Below, one piece after another: positions 1 through 6,001 of a stretch of 6,055 nt of DNA (the stretch's first letter is position 1; every line of letters starts with the position of its first letter). Made by a program: the position numbers and the translations under genes. The notes beneath the pieces were generated by a model that had not been told where the DNA came from, ran no database searches, and saw only the letters and a list, made by a program, of their open reading frames with translations. The stretch is from an uncultured Pseudorhodobacter sp. (GTDB lineage Bacteria; Pseudomonadota; Alphaproteobacteria; Rhodobacterales; Rhodobacteraceae). Where the stretch lies: assembly GCA_945957495.1 (NCBI GenBank), contig CAMFLG010000212.1, forward strand, positions 1 to 6,055, written 5' to 3'.

Positions 1-27
1 GCAGCGTCAGATGTGTATAAGAGACAG
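1..27. other. Nextera adapter remnant (sequencing artefact)
   Basis: Bases 9-27 read AGATGTGTATAAGAGACAG, the 19-bp Tn5 mosaic end used in Nextera tagmentation libraries. It is preceded by GCAGCGTC, the 3' part of the Nextera Read 1 adapter. This is not genomic sequence, and biological sequence begins at base 28. The same 27 bases recur as an exact reverse complement at 6002-6028. Confidence 0.98.
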
Positions 28-557
28 CCGAAATACCGCGCCGACCCCAACTCGCCCAGTTGCTCAGACTTGGGAACCAGCGTGACCTTGGGTTCGCCTG
101 CCCGCTTGCGCGCTTCGGCCCACCGCTCCAACCCTTCGTATTGCCGGGGGCTGTGCGCCGCGACATAGCGCCCGGACTGGCGCCAGTCGCAGTCGATGCC
201 GTTGTCGCGGATCAGGGCTTCGGCAAAGGCCAAGGCGGCATAGCCTTCATCCCGGATCCGCTTGGCCAGATCGGCCCCGTGCAGGGCTGTCAACTTGCCC
301 AGTTCCGGCTTGATCGACGGCGAGACTTGGCCCCCGTTGCGCGTCGAACACCCCGCGCCAATCGGCCCACGGTCAAGAACCAGCACCGACCGCCCCGCGC
401 GCGCCACTTCGATCGCTGCCGACAGACCCGTATAGCCAGAGCCGACCACCACAACGTCCGCGGAACGGGGCAGCGCGCTTGCAGGCCCGTTTGAAAGCGG
501 CGCAGCCTCCAACCAATAGGGTTTCGCCAGCGTGTTTGCGAAGGGTTGCAAAGACAT
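28..557 (-). CDS. FAD-dependent oxidoreductase, DAO fold (PuuB/OrdL-like), 3'-truncated
   Basis: This open frame has ATG at 557 and runs off the biological sequence at base 28, giving 176 complete codons. An in-frame TAG lies 27 bp upstream of the ATG with no other start between, so the start is well fixed. The N-terminus matches the FAD-dependent amine/amino-acid oxidases of the DAO family (gamma-glutamylputrescine oxidase PuuB, OrdL). A short leader with PYWLEAAP (13-20) is followed by strand-turn-helix DVVVVGSGYTGLSAA (34-48), the GxGxxG dinucleotide-binding loop. An acidic residue, D62, ends the second strand, where it would hold the FAD ribose. GAGCSTRNGGQ (67-77) is the variant of the GASGRNGGQ motif that contacts the flavin. 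Family members are usually about 420-470 residues, so roughly 60% is missing, including most of the substrate domain. Likely reaction: oxidative deamination of an amine or amino acid with O2 or another acceptor in the cytoplasm. The substrate cannot be read from this fragment. The truncation is caused by the contig end, not by mutation. The ribosome site is weak (GGAA shortly before ATG). Confidence 0.9.
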
Positions 558-798
558 TGCGTTCCAGCTCGGATTCGTAAGCTAGTGGATTGAAAGGGCC
601 TCAACGCCCATTTTCCCAATCATTGCCGAAGTCACGCAGATTCGTAAACAGGGAACTTTTTTCGCGCTAAGAGAAATTCGCTCCGGACGCTCTATGCGCC
701 TGCAACTGCCTCATGGCATCACCAAAAGACGGCATGACCCAAAGGTGTGTGGCTTTGTGCAAGGCGTTCGGCGCTGCGGCCAAGGCTCGCGTCACGAT
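558..798. other. Intergenic gap between two minus-strand genes
   Basis: These 241 bp separate the AI-2E-family gene stop from the oxidoreductase start, both on the minus strand. I see no tRNA, no convincing small gene and no strong intrinsic terminator. A short CAAAG/CTTTG pairing lies near 740-760, and a T6 tract at 657-662 (A6 on the minus strand) is not preceded by a hairpin. The gap is long enough for the oxidoreductase to have its own promoter, but I cannot point to a confident -35/-10 pair. Short open frames here continue antisense into the neighbouring gene and look like shadows. Confidence 0.6.
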
Positions 799-1926
799 TC
801 AGAGTGTTTGTCCGGGCTTTGGCCTTGCCTGCATCTGTCCGGTTTTCGACAGCAAGACGGCAATCGGTCTGGCCTCGGGAAAGCCCGACAGAACAATGAC
901 CAGAACCGCAGTGATCGGAACTGAAACGATCGCGCCGGGAATCCCCCACAGGCTGGTCCAGACCGTCAGGCTGATCAGGATCGCATAGGGGCTAAGGTCC
1001 AGCGACGTGCCCATCACCTGCGGTTCAACAATATTGCCCAGAAAGAACTGCGCCGCACTCAGCGCCAGAACCAGCATCAATACTGTATCAAACTGTCCGA
1101 ACTGTACCACGGCAAGCGTAGCCGGCAGGATGACCCCAATCCAAGATCCGATGTAAGGAATGTAATTCAGGAAGGCGATCACAATGGCCCAAAGCATCGC
1201 AAACTCCAACCCGAAGGCCAGCATGATGACAAGGCAGACCAGACCAAGCACGATGTTGATCATCGTCTTGACCGCCAGATAGCGCCCCACACGGGCGTTG
1301 ATGTCGGTGATGATATTGCGCGTCAGCGCGACGCGATCCGGGTCAGTCGAGATGGCGTCAAGCTTTCGGTCAAACGAACGCCGCTCCAGAAGCATGAAGA
1401 TGACGTTCAACAGCACAAAGATCAGCCCACCAAGCAGGGCCGCCGACGAAAAAAGCCCGCTGCGCAGCAAGCTTTGCAAATTGACCTGCCCCAGCACATC
1501 GCGCCGCAGGGTTTCCCATGTCAATTCCTTGGCGAAACCGAAATATGTCGCCGCTGATTGAATCATGCTTAGCAACTGGCCCTGAAATTCCGGGGCGCGG
1601 GCGGCAAAGGCAAGCATGTTCGCGGTGAACAGAATCACCATCTGGAACATGACATAGCCAATCAAAAGCGCAGAGGCCAAATACCGCAGGCTGGGGGGAA
1701 TAAGCTTACCCACAACCGGAATCGTACCGATCATCCGGGATACGCCTGCCACGACATACGACAGCATCAGCGCAAGCACCATCGGCACCAGCACCGATGC
1801 CCCGATATGCAGAACCCAGCCGATCATGATGGCAAGGGTTGCGGAATAGACGACAGTTTGCAGTCTGACGGGGGCAGCCTTAGTCTCGGCACCGCGCGGG
1901 ACGCTTTCGCTTTGGCTGTCGGTCAT
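799..1926 (-). CDS. AI-2E family transporter (PerM/TqsA-like membrane protein)
   Basis: This is a 375-residue polytopic inner-membrane protein of the AI-2E transporter family (Pfam PF01594). The family includes TqsA (autoinducer-2 export) and PerM-like proteins, some linked to Na+/H+ antiport. It has a polar N-terminus, then hydrophobic segments near residues 25-62 and 80-108. A soluble, partly amphipathic stretch follows (about 110-155), then further membrane segments at about 160-181, 222-272 and 280-348, ending in a short basic tail. Family signatures are FLNYIPYIG (252-260), NIVEPQVMG (298-306) and WTSLWGIPGA (323-332). The frame extends 24 codons upstream to an ATG at 1998, but ATG 1926 is preferred. 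It has a GAGGGA ribosome site at the right distance, that site lies inside the upstream extension, and the extension (with CRKC) does not resemble the family. Length is normal for the family. The transported substrate is unknown; AI-2 itself should not be assumed. It is divergent from the molybdenum hydroxylase operon. Confidence 0.93.
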   Translation of the reverse strand: MTDSQSESVPRGAETKAAPVRLQTVVYSATLAIMIGWVLHIGASVLVPMVLALMLSYVVAGVSRMIGTIPVVGKLIPPSLRYLASALLIGYVMFQMVILFTANMLAFAARAPEFQGQLLSMIQSAATYFGFAKELTWETLRRDVLGQVNLQSLLRSGLFSSAALLGGLIFVLLNVIFMLLERRSFDRKLDAISTDPDRVALTRNIITDINARVGRYLAVKTMINIVLGLVCLVIMLAFGLEFAMLWAIVIAFLNYIPYIGSWIGVILPATLAVVQFGQFDTVLMLVLALSAAQFFLGNIVEPQVMGTSLDLSPYAILISLTVWTSLWGIPGAIVSVPITAVLVIVLSGFPEARPIAVLLSKTGQMQARPKPGQTL

Positions 1927-1933
1927 AGTGGCT

Positions 1934-1939
1934 TCCCTC
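1934..1939 (-). promoter_or_regulatory. Ribosome binding site that fixes the AI-2E gene start
   Basis: On the minus strand this reads GAGGGA, followed by a 7-nt spacer to ATG at 1926. It is the only good Shine-Dalgarno match near either candidate start, so it supports the 375-residue form over the 399-residue one. Confidence 0.75.
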
Positions 1940-2031
1940 AAGTGCTGGCTCAATCGTTCGTCGCGACATTTGCGGCAAACCGGTATCTTTCCAGACAAAC
2001 ACCGTCCAGCGGCAAATTACCATGCCCAATA

Positions 2032-2059
2032 CAGCGCGACTGTGACATGATGCGCGCTG
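2032..2059. repeat. Spaced inverted repeat CAGCGCG / CGCGCTG
   Basis: Perfect 7-bp arms lie at 2032-2038 and 2053-2059, separated by 14 bp. The arm centres (2035 and 2056) are 21 bp apart, about two helical turns, as expected for two half-sites on one face of the DNA. It sits in the divergent region, about 106 bp upstream of the AI-2E start and 129 bp upstream of the FAD-subunit start. It could be an operator or a leader hairpin of the minus-strand transcript. GC-rich arms of this size can also arise by chance. Confidence 0.3.
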
Positions 2060-2109
2060 GACCGCGCCCAAAAAACCAGCAGGCCGCGCGGAAATTTCTA
2101 GTGATTCCC

Positions 2110-2128
2110 TTTGATAGGCGCTACCAAA
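2110..2128. promoter_or_regulatory. Candidate operator: imperfect inverted repeat TTTGATAG-GCG-CTACCAAA
   Basis: Two 8-bp arms pair at seven of eight positions around a 3-bp centre. The repeat ends 59 bp before the ATG of the first hydroxylase gene, a normal place for an operator. It overlaps a -35-like TTGATA at 2111-2116. The only -10-like partner is TATCAG at 2136-2141 with a 19-bp spacer, which is longer than ideal. Short AT-leaning dyads of this kind are typical of transcription-factor sites, but no regulator gene is in the window to assign it to. Two copies of TTTGACCC (2144-2151 and 2157-2164, 13 bp apart) follow; these look -35-like but have no -10 partner. Confidence 0.35.
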
Positions 2129-2187
2129 TCGGAACTATCAGACTTTGACCCCCGATTTTGACCCAAGGAAAGCGGACAGGCCACGCC

Positions 2188-3051
2188 ATGAGATACATGA
2201 TCGCGCAAAGCGCAAAGGCGGCGTCTGCCGCGCTTGCAGAAGAGCCGGGAAATGCCCGTGTGCTGGCTGGTGGAACCGATCTTTTGGTGCAGATGAAGGC
2301 CGGAAATCTGCGTGTCGATCTTGTTGTCGATATCAAGAAGATTCCCGGAATTCGCAGCATCACCGCAGAGGCCGGTGGTCTGCGCATCGGTGCGGCGGTT
2401 GCAGGATCTGAACTGGGCGAACATGCCGGGGTTTGTGCGATGGGGCCGGGCGTGGTCGAGGCTGCGCGCCTCATCGGATCAACCCAGGTGCAGGGCCGCT
2501 GCACCATGGTCGGCAACCTGTGCAACGGATCGCCCGCCGGGGATTCAGTGCCCGCGCTGGTGGCCGCCGCTGCGGTTGTGCGCGTCGAAGGCCCGGAAGG
2601 CAGCCGCGATTGCCCGGTGCTGGACATCCCGGCAGGCCCGGGGCGGACCACGCTGAAGAAAGGCGAAATCATCACCTCGGTATTTCTGCCCGCCCGCCCG
2701 GAACGGTCTGGCGATGCCTACCTACGCTTCATTCCGCGCACCGAAATGGACATCGCCGTCGCCTCGGCGGCGGTCAACCTGACGCTGGATGCGGGTGGAA
2801 CCGTCACGGCGGCGCGCGTGGCCTTGGGGGCAGTTGCGCCTAAGGTGGTGCTGGTCGATGCGGCTGCCCGCGCGATCATCGGCACAAAGCTTGACGATGC
2901 CGCGCTGGCCGCCCTTGCCGCCGCCTGCGAAGCCGCCTGCACCCCGATTGACGACAAACGCGGCACCATTGCGTTCCGCACCAGCACGGCAGGCGTCCTT
3001 GCCCGCCGTGCCGCCCAAATTGCCTATGCCCGCGCCGGAGGTTCCAAATGA
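2188..3051 (+). CDS. Molybdenum hydroxylase FAD-binding (medium) subunit, CoxM-like
   Basis: This 287-residue protein is the FAD-carrying medium subunit of a xanthine oxidase-family molybdenum hydroxylase (CoxM/CutM/HcrB type). It passes electrons from the iron-sulfur subunit to an external acceptor. The N-terminal PF00941 domain holds the first FAD motif, LAGGTDLL (26-33). The second is around GSTQVQGR (97-104) with GNLCNGSPAGDS (109-120). The C-terminal CO_deh_flav_C domain starts near the conserved RTEMDIA and ends with DDKRGTIAFRTSTAGVLARRA-like sequence near 250-275. Length matches CoxM (about 288). A TTG at 2158 would add ten residues, but ATG 2188 gives the family-typical start MRY and has an AGG 7 bp upstream. 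I see no insertion that would carry the extra 4Fe-4S cluster of 4-hydroxybenzoyl-CoA reductase HcrB. It is the first gene of the operon, and its TGA stop overlaps the next ATG. Confidence 0.95.
   Translation: MRYMIAQSAKAASAALAEEPGNARVLAGGTDLLVQMKAGNLRVDLVVDIKKIPGIRSITAEAGGLRIGAAVAGSELGEHAGVCAMGPGVVEAARLIGSTQVQGRCTMVGNLCNGSPAGDSVPALVAAAAVVRVEGPEGSRDCPVLDIPAGPGRTTLKKGEIITSVFLPARPERSGDAYLRFIPRTEMDIAVASAAVNLTLDAGGTVTAARVALGAVAPKVVLVDAAARAIIGTKLDDAALAALAAACEAACTPIDDKRGTIAFRTSTAGVLARRAAQIAYARAGGSK
3037..3051 (+). promoter_or_regulatory. GGAGG ribosome site and ATGA stop/start overlap
   Basis: GGAGG (3037-3041) stands 6 nt before the ATG at 3048. The stop codon of the FAD subunit (TGA 3049-3051) overlaps that ATG as ATGA. 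The arrangement indicates translational coupling and balanced synthesis of the two subunits. Confidence 0.85.
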
Positions 3052-3524
3052 AGTCGCTTCACGTTTCCACCACGATCAACGGCGACCCTGTTGAGTTCAT
3101 CTGCGATCCGGACGAGCCGCTGCTGGACGTGCTGCGCAACCGCCTGCACCTGACCGGCGCCAAAGAGGGTTGCGGCACCGGCGATTGCGGCGCCTGTTCC
3201 GTCACGGTGAATGGCCGTCTGGTCTGTTCCTGCCTTGTGCTGGGGGCCGAAGTTGACGGCGCCGTGATCACCACGATCGAAGGCATGGCCGACGGCGACC
3301 AACTGCACCCGCTGCAGCGCGCCTTCATCGACGGCGCGGCGTTCCAGTGCGGGGTTTGCACGCCCGGCATTCTGGTGGCGGCCAAGGCCCTGCTGGAAAA
3401 GAACCCCGATCCGACCGATGAAGAGGTGCGCTACTGGCTGGCCGGAAACCTGTGCCGCTGCACCGGGTATGACAAGATCATCGCCGCCGTGCAGGTGGCT
3501 GCTGCCGAAATGAGGGGGGCGTAA
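3048..3524 (+). CDS. Molybdenum hydroxylase [2Fe-2S] (small) subunit, CoxS-like
   Basis: This 158-residue electron-transfer subunit carries both iron-sulfur clusters of the hydroxylase (CoxS/CutS/HcrC type). The N-terminal plant-ferredoxin-like domain (PF00111) has cluster ligands C42, C47, C50 and C62 within GCGTGDCGACSV and the CSC turn. The C-terminal four-helix [2Fe-2S]_2 domain (PF01799) has C101 and C104 in QCGVCTPG, and C136 and C138 in GNLCRCTGY. All eight ligands are present and the length is typical, so the protein should be functional. It lies between the FAD and Mo subunits in the chain Mo to proximal cluster to distal cluster to FAD. There is no signal peptide, so a cytoplasmic complex is expected. 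The gene starts in the overlap with the FAD subunit and ends 1 bp before the large-subunit ATG. Confidence 0.97.
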   Translation: MKSLHVSTTINGDPVEFICDPDEPLLDVLRNRLHLTGAKEGCGTGDCGACSVTVNGRLVCSCLVLGAEVDGAVITTIEGMADGDQLHPLQRAFIDGAAFQCGVCTPGILVAAKALLEKNPDPTDEEVRYWLAGNLCRCTGYDKIIAAVQVAAAEMRGA

Positions 3525-3525
3525 C

Positions 3526-5760
3526 ATGGCCTTGGACGAAGCAAAGCGCAATTTCCGCTATGTCGGCAGCCGCCCGAACCGCCCCGATGGCGTGGATAAG
3601 GTGACGGGCCGGGCGCAGTATGGCGCCGACGCCACCGCACCGGGAATGTTGACGGCGGTGATCCTGCGCTCACCACATGCCCATGCCCGGATCAAATCCA
3701 TCGACACCTCGGCGGCAGAGGCGATTCCGGGCGTGCGCGCCGTGATCACCGGCGCGGATTTTATGCGGTCGGACGATGATTTCCTGCGCGATGTGCAGGA
3801 AAACTGCATGGCGCGGGATGTGGCCTTGTATGATGGCCATGCCGTTGCTGCCGTTGCCGCAACAACGCCCGCCATTGCCAAGGCGGCGCTGCGGGCCATC
3901 GTGGTGGATTACGAGGTGCTGCCGCATGTCACCGACGTGGATGCCGCGATGCAGCCCGGCGCGCCGGTGGTTCTGGCCGGGCGCGCGCTGGAAAACGTGC
4001 CTGCGGGCATGTCGGAAAACGTCACCCACAGCTGCGAATTTGGGCATGGCGATCTGACGGCCGGGTTTGCCAAGGCCGATCTGGTCATCGAGCGGTCGTT
4101 CAAGACCGCCGCCACGCATCAGGGCTATATCGAGCCGCATGCCTGCCTTGCCTCGGCCACAGCAGATGGCAAGGCCGATCTGTGGTGCTGCACGCAGGGG
4201 CATTTCTTTGTGCGCACGCTCTGTTCGGCAATGCTGGGCATGGAGGCGAGCCAGCTGCGCGTCACCGCCTCGGAAATCGGCGGCGGCTTTGGCGGCAAGA
4301 CCACCGTGTTCATCGAACCGGTTGCGCTGGCGCTCAGCCGCAAATCGGGCCGTCCGGTAAAGCTCGTGATGACCCGGGACGAGGTGTTCCGCGCCACCGG
4401 GCCGACGATTTCGTCGTCGATGGACATCAAGATCGGCATGACCAAAGACGGCCGCATCACGGCGGGCGAGGCGACGTTGCGCTATTCCGGCGGGGCCTTT
4501 CCGAATGCCACGGTGGACATGGGCGCGCAGGCCGGGTTCGCCGCCTATGATCTGGAAGCCGTGCGCACCCATGGCTGGAACGTGCTGACCAACCGCCCGA
4601 AAGAGGCCGCTTACCGCGCGCCCGGGGCGCCGCAGGCGATCTATGCGGTGGAAAGCGTGGTGGACGAACTTTGCCAGAAGCTGGGTCTTGATCCGCTGAC
4701 GGTGCGGCTGAAAAACGCAGCCCGGAAAGGCACGCTGTCGTCCTACGGCCCGACCTTCAACGAAATCGGCCTTGTGGCCACGCTGGAAGCCGCCAAGGCG
4801 CATCCGCATTACACTGCCCCCTTGGGCCCGAACCAGGGGCGCGGCCTGTCCTGCGGATTCTGGTTCAACTTTGGCGGCAACACCTGCGTGTCGCTGAACA
4901 TCAACACCGATGGCACCGTCGGCGTGACCGAAGGCAACCCGGATATCGGCGGCAGCCGCGCCTCGATCAGCCTGATGGCGGCGGAAGAGCTGGGCATCCC
5001 ATACGAAAACATCCGCACCATCGTCGCCGACACCAACTCGCTGGGCTACAATGACGTGACCGACGGCAGCCGCGTGACCTTCGCGGTGGGTCTGGCCACG
5101 ATCAAGGCGGCGCGGGATGCGATCAACAAGATGAAATCGCGCGCGGCGCAGGTCTGGGGCATTGATGCCGACGCGGTGGAATGGGTGGACGGCGCGGCGG
5201 TTCCTGCGGGCGCGAACGCAGGCAAATTCCCGCCGCTGACGCTGGCCGATATTGCGGCGAACTCGCCGCAAACCGGCGGGCCGATTGCGGGCCATCATGA
5301 GGTGAACGTCGATGGCGCGGGCGTCAGCTTTGGCGTGCATCTGGTCGATGTCGAGGTTGATCCCGAAACCGGCTTCACCAAGATCCTGCGCTACACGATC
5401 TTCCAAGATGCCGGTAAGGCCGTGCATCCGGACTACGTTGAAGGTCAAATGCAGGGCGGCGCGGTGCAAGGCATCGGCTGGGCGCTGAACGAGGAATACA
5501 TCTACGGCAAGGACGGGCGGCTGCAGAACCCGGGCTTCCTGGATTACCGGATTCCCGTGGCCAGCGATTTGCCCAGCATCGAGACGGTCATTCTGGAAAT
5601 CCCGAACCCGGGTCACCCCTACGGCGTGCGCGGCGTCGGTGAAACGCCGATCGTGCCGCCGCTTGCCGCGCTTGCCAACGCGGTGTCGCGGGCGGCAGGG
5701 GTGCGGATGACCGAACTGCCGATGTCGCCGCCCCGGATCTTGGCGGCGCTGAAAGGCTAA
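3526..5760 (+). CDS. Molybdenum hydroxylase Mo-pterin-binding (large) subunit, xanthine oxidase family
   Basis: This 744-residue catalytic subunit (PF01315 N-terminal domain, about 18-130; PF02738 Mo-pterin domains, about 155-690) hydroxylates its substrate using water-derived oxygen at a Mo centre. Visible landmarks, matched by hand to bovine xanthine dehydrogenase, are TQG with Q224 (near the Mo oxo group, Q767), GGGFGGK (252-258, pterin contact), AAYRAPGAPQA (361-371, equivalent to TAFRGFGGPQ), DGSR (513-516) and GVGETP with E706, the catalytic base (E1261). The motif at 362-369 is AYRAPGAP. It has neither the Cys of form I CO dehydrogenase (AYxCSFR) nor the form II AYRGAGR. T259 replaces the purine-binding Glu after GGGFGGK, and GNPDIGGSRAS (470-480) replaces the usual GQG region. 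It is thus an intact enzyme of unassigned substrate, probably neither CO nor xanthine. A G-rich ribosome site (3512-3519) precedes ATG 3526. No Tat signal is seen, so it is probably cytoplasmic. Confidence 0.95.
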   Translation: MALDEAKRNFRYVGSRPNRPDGVDKVTGRAQYGADATAPGMLTAVILRSPHAHARIKSIDTSAAEAIPGVRAVITGADFMRSDDDFLRDVQENCMARDVALYDGHAVAAVAATTPAIAKAALRAIVVDYEVLPHVTDVDAAMQPGAPVVLAGRALENVPAGMSENVTHSCEFGHGDLTAGFAKADLVIERSFKTAATHQGYIEPHACLASATADGKADLWCCTQGHFFVRTLCSAMLGMEASQLRVTASEIGGGFGGKTTVFIEPVALALSRKSGRPVKLVMTRDEVFRATGPTISSSMDIKIGMTKDGRITAGEATLRYSGGAFPNATVDMGAQAGFAAYDLEAVRTHGWNVLTNRPKEAAYRAPGAPQAIYAVESVVDELCQKLGLDPLTVRLKNAARKGTLSSYGPTFNEIGLVATLEAAKAHPHYTAPLGPNQGRGLSCGFWFNFGGNTCVSLNINTDGTVGVTEGNPDIGGSRASISLMAAEELGIPYENIRTIVADTNSLGYNDVTDGSRVTFAVGLATIKAARDAINKMKSRAAQVWGIDADAVEWVDGAAVPAGANAGKFPPLTLADIAANSPQTGGPIAGHHEVNVDGAGVSFGVHLVDVEVDPETGFTKILRYTIFQDAGKAVHPDYVEGQMQGGAVQGIGWALNEEYIYGKDGRLQNPGFLDYRIPVASDLPSIETVILEIPNPGHPYGVRGVGETPIVPPLAALANAVSRAAGVRMTELPMSPPRILAALKG

Positions 5761-5808
5761 GCCCGGATGCGGCACCTTGCCCGCAGATCAACGACCGTCG
5801 GTCTGGCG

Positions 5809-5877
5809 CCGGAGTTTTCGAAAACTCCGGACCGGAGCCTTCGAAGACTCCGCGCCGATTTCTTCGAAGAAATCGGG
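5809..5877. repeat. Three tandem TTCGAA-centred palindromes with 23-bp period
   Basis: Three 23-bp units (5809-5831, 5832-5854, 5855-5877) each begin CCG and hold a palindrome centred on TTCGAA at 5819.5, 5842.5 and 5865.5. Unit 1 is a perfect 22-bp palindrome (arm CCGGAGTTTTC). Unit 2 is 20 bp with one mismatched pair (5838/5847; arm CGGAGCCTTC). Unit 3 is a perfect 22-bp palindrome (arm CCGATTTCTTC). Units 1 and 2 agree at 18 of 23 positions; unit 3 differs in its arms but keeps symmetry, so the pairing looks conserved rather than the bases. In RNA each would fold as an 8-9-bp stem with a UCGA loop. The end of unit 1 and start of unit 2 also form CTCCGG-A-CCGGAG (5825-5837), allowing an alternative hairpin. 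No U-run follows, so these are not classic intrinsic terminators. They may serve as mRNA stabilisers, attenuators, protein-binding sites or a REP-like intergenic element. Confidence 0.9.
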
Positions 5878-5905
5878 GCCGCCAACTGCTGTCGGGGGGC
5901 TTGGC

Positions 5906-6001
5906 ATGGTTAAGGTCAAGCTTTGGGGCACCCTGCGCCAAATGACCGACGGCCAGTCCGAAGTGGAGGTCGAGGCAAAGACCTTCAAACAGGTTCTGGA
6001 C
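5906..6001 (+). CDS. MoaD/ThiS-family sulfur carrier, N-terminal fragment
   Basis: The frame from ATG 5906 encodes 32 genuine residues, starting MVKVKLWGTLRQMTDG, before the adapter begins at 6002. The pattern of a first strand (VKVKLWGTL), a turn and a second strand (SEVEVEAKTF) is the beta-grasp start of MoaD/ThiS proteins. MoaD is the small subunit of molybdopterin synthase and donates sulfur from a C-terminal thiocarboxylated Gly-Gly; that end is outside the window. The frame can be extended upstream to 5777, but the extension only translates the palindrome array. G6 at 5894-5899, 6 nt before ATG 5906, is a plausible ribosome site. Residues after D32 (LSLIHI) are translated adapter and not protein. 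Position behind a Mo-hydroxylase operon suggests a role in its cofactor supply. ThiS or another ubiquitin-like carrier cannot be excluded from so short a fragment. Confidence 0.75.

Noticed and set aside
735..765. Terminator hairpin after the AI-2E-family gene (CAAAG/CTTTG)
   Set aside because: The stem is only 5 bp with no T-run after it on the minus strand.
1927..1998. 24-residue N-terminal extension of the AI-2E-family protein
   Set aside because: A strong GAGGGA ribosome site for ATG 1926 lies within it, and the extension does not resemble the usual N-terminus of the family.
2062..2091. CCGCGC / GCGCGG inverted repeat with 18-bp spacer
   Set aside because: Six-base all-GC arms are expected by chance in this composition, and the right arm is itself part of a CCGCGCGG palindrome.
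2144..2164. Tandem TTTGACCC copies as promoter -35 elements
   Set aside because: No -10-like hexamer occurs at 16-19 bp from either copy, and the second lies too close to the start codon.
3526..5760. Form I carbon monoxide dehydrogenase (coxL)
   Set aside because: The diagnostic active-site motif AYxCSFR is absent; the position reads AYRAPGAP, so the medium-small-large gene order alone is not enough.
3670..5775. A 701-codon minus-strand open frame
   Set aside because: It is fully antisense to the Mo-pterin subunit, is rich in Arg/His/Gly as expected from the complement of GC-rich codons, and has no recognisable domain.
5809..5877. Rho-independent terminator or short CRISPR array
   Set aside because: There is no U-tract after any hairpin, and the 23-bp units are contiguous palindromes without unique spacers and no cas genes.
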